DNA of 5,876 nt from an uncultured Bacteroidaceae bacterium (lineage in GTDB: Bacteria > Bacteroidota > Bacteroidia > Bacteroidales > Bacteroidaceae). Position numbers and translations under genes: made by a program. The stretch spans positions 1 through 5,876 of the forward strand of contig CAKRMO010000081.1 in assembly GCA_934364765.1 (NCBI GenBank), given 5' to 3'. Shown here one piece after another: positions 5,809 through 5,876 of the stretch. How positions within the stretch are numbered: position 1 is the first letter of the stretch; each line of letters starts with the position of its first letter. The notes beneath the pieces were generated by a model. That model saw only the letters and a list, made by a program, of their open reading frames with translations, was not told where the DNA came from and ran no database searches.

Positions 5809-5863
5809 TATATCAGACATAGAAAAAACTATGTCCTATGCAGGAAAAATTATGTCTGATATA
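5809..5863. repeat. Nested inverted and direct repeat cluster at the right edge
   Basis: A perfect 13-bp inverted repeat (TATATCAGACATA 5809-5821, TATGTCTGATATA 5851-5863) encloses 29 nt. The left arm can also form a tighter hairpin with the middle copy: GACATAG 5816-5822, loop AAAAAA, CTATGTC 5829-5835. The middle and right copies are direct repeats with a period of 22 nt (AAAAAcTATGTC and AAAAAtTATGTC). Three copies of the TATGTC/GACATA core therefore exist within 42 bp. The arms are AT-rich and lack a T-tract typical of a terminator. Function is unknown. Confidence 0.75.
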
Positions 5864-5876
5864 ATTTAAACTACAT

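Noticed and set aside
5630..5869. A 79-codon plus-strand frame near the right edge.
   Set aside because: Its C-terminal part is encoded by the inverted-repeat cluster and it overlaps an equally long antisense frame; no family resemblance was seen.
5795..5876. Possible start of a CRISPR array, because of short repeats.
   Set aside because: The copies are only 6-13 nt, partly inverted, with 22-nt period and no spacer-like variable units of constant length; no cas genes are present.

Overview
The window looks like ordinary chromosome from a member of the Bacteroidales (phylum Bacteroidota). Three things point there: the protein sequences (RecF, a short DUF721/DciA protein and a 444-residue GdhA); -7 promoter boxes of the Bacteroidota form TAnnTTTG in front of genes; and the near absence of Shine-Dalgarno sequences. 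The family or genus cannot be fixed from the sequence alone.

Layout from left to right. (1) A minus-strand unit at 26-1353 is read from right to left. It holds a membrane-anchored TPR protein, lumazine synthase (ribH) and tRNA-Tyr(GTA), and ends in a clear intrinsic terminator. The members are only 13 nt apart, so the tRNA is probably cut from the mRNA of the two protein genes. (2) A 170-bp divergent intergenic region carries a promoter for each direction. (3) A plus-strand pair, recF and a DUF721/DciA-family gene, overlaps by ATGA. (4) aroC (chorismate synthase) lies on the plus strand behind its own TAnnTTTG box. (5) A strong hairpin at 4113-4148 sits between aroC and the converging gdhA and probably stops transcription both ways. 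(6) gdhA (hexameric glutamate dehydrogenase) lies on the minus strand. (7) About 370 bp without a convincing gene carries the gdhA promoter, a perfect 9-bp inverted repeat, a GC-rich patch that looks like a decayed repeat element, and a nested inverted/direct repeat cluster at the right edge.

The genes serve housekeeping roles: replication-associated DNA repair and probable helicase loading (recF-dciA), the last step of the shikimate pathway (aroC), ammonium assimilation (gdhA), the penultimate step of riboflavin synthesis (ribH) and tyrosine decoding. I found no evidence of a new defence, mobile or biosynthetic system. The observations most worth a second look are the recF-dciA pairing away from dnaA/dnaN, the mRNA-tRNA polycistron, the palindrome upstream of gdhA and the repeat cluster at the right end. 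Two start codons (recF, aroC) are placed downstream of the longest open frame because the promoter boxes and family N-termini demand it.
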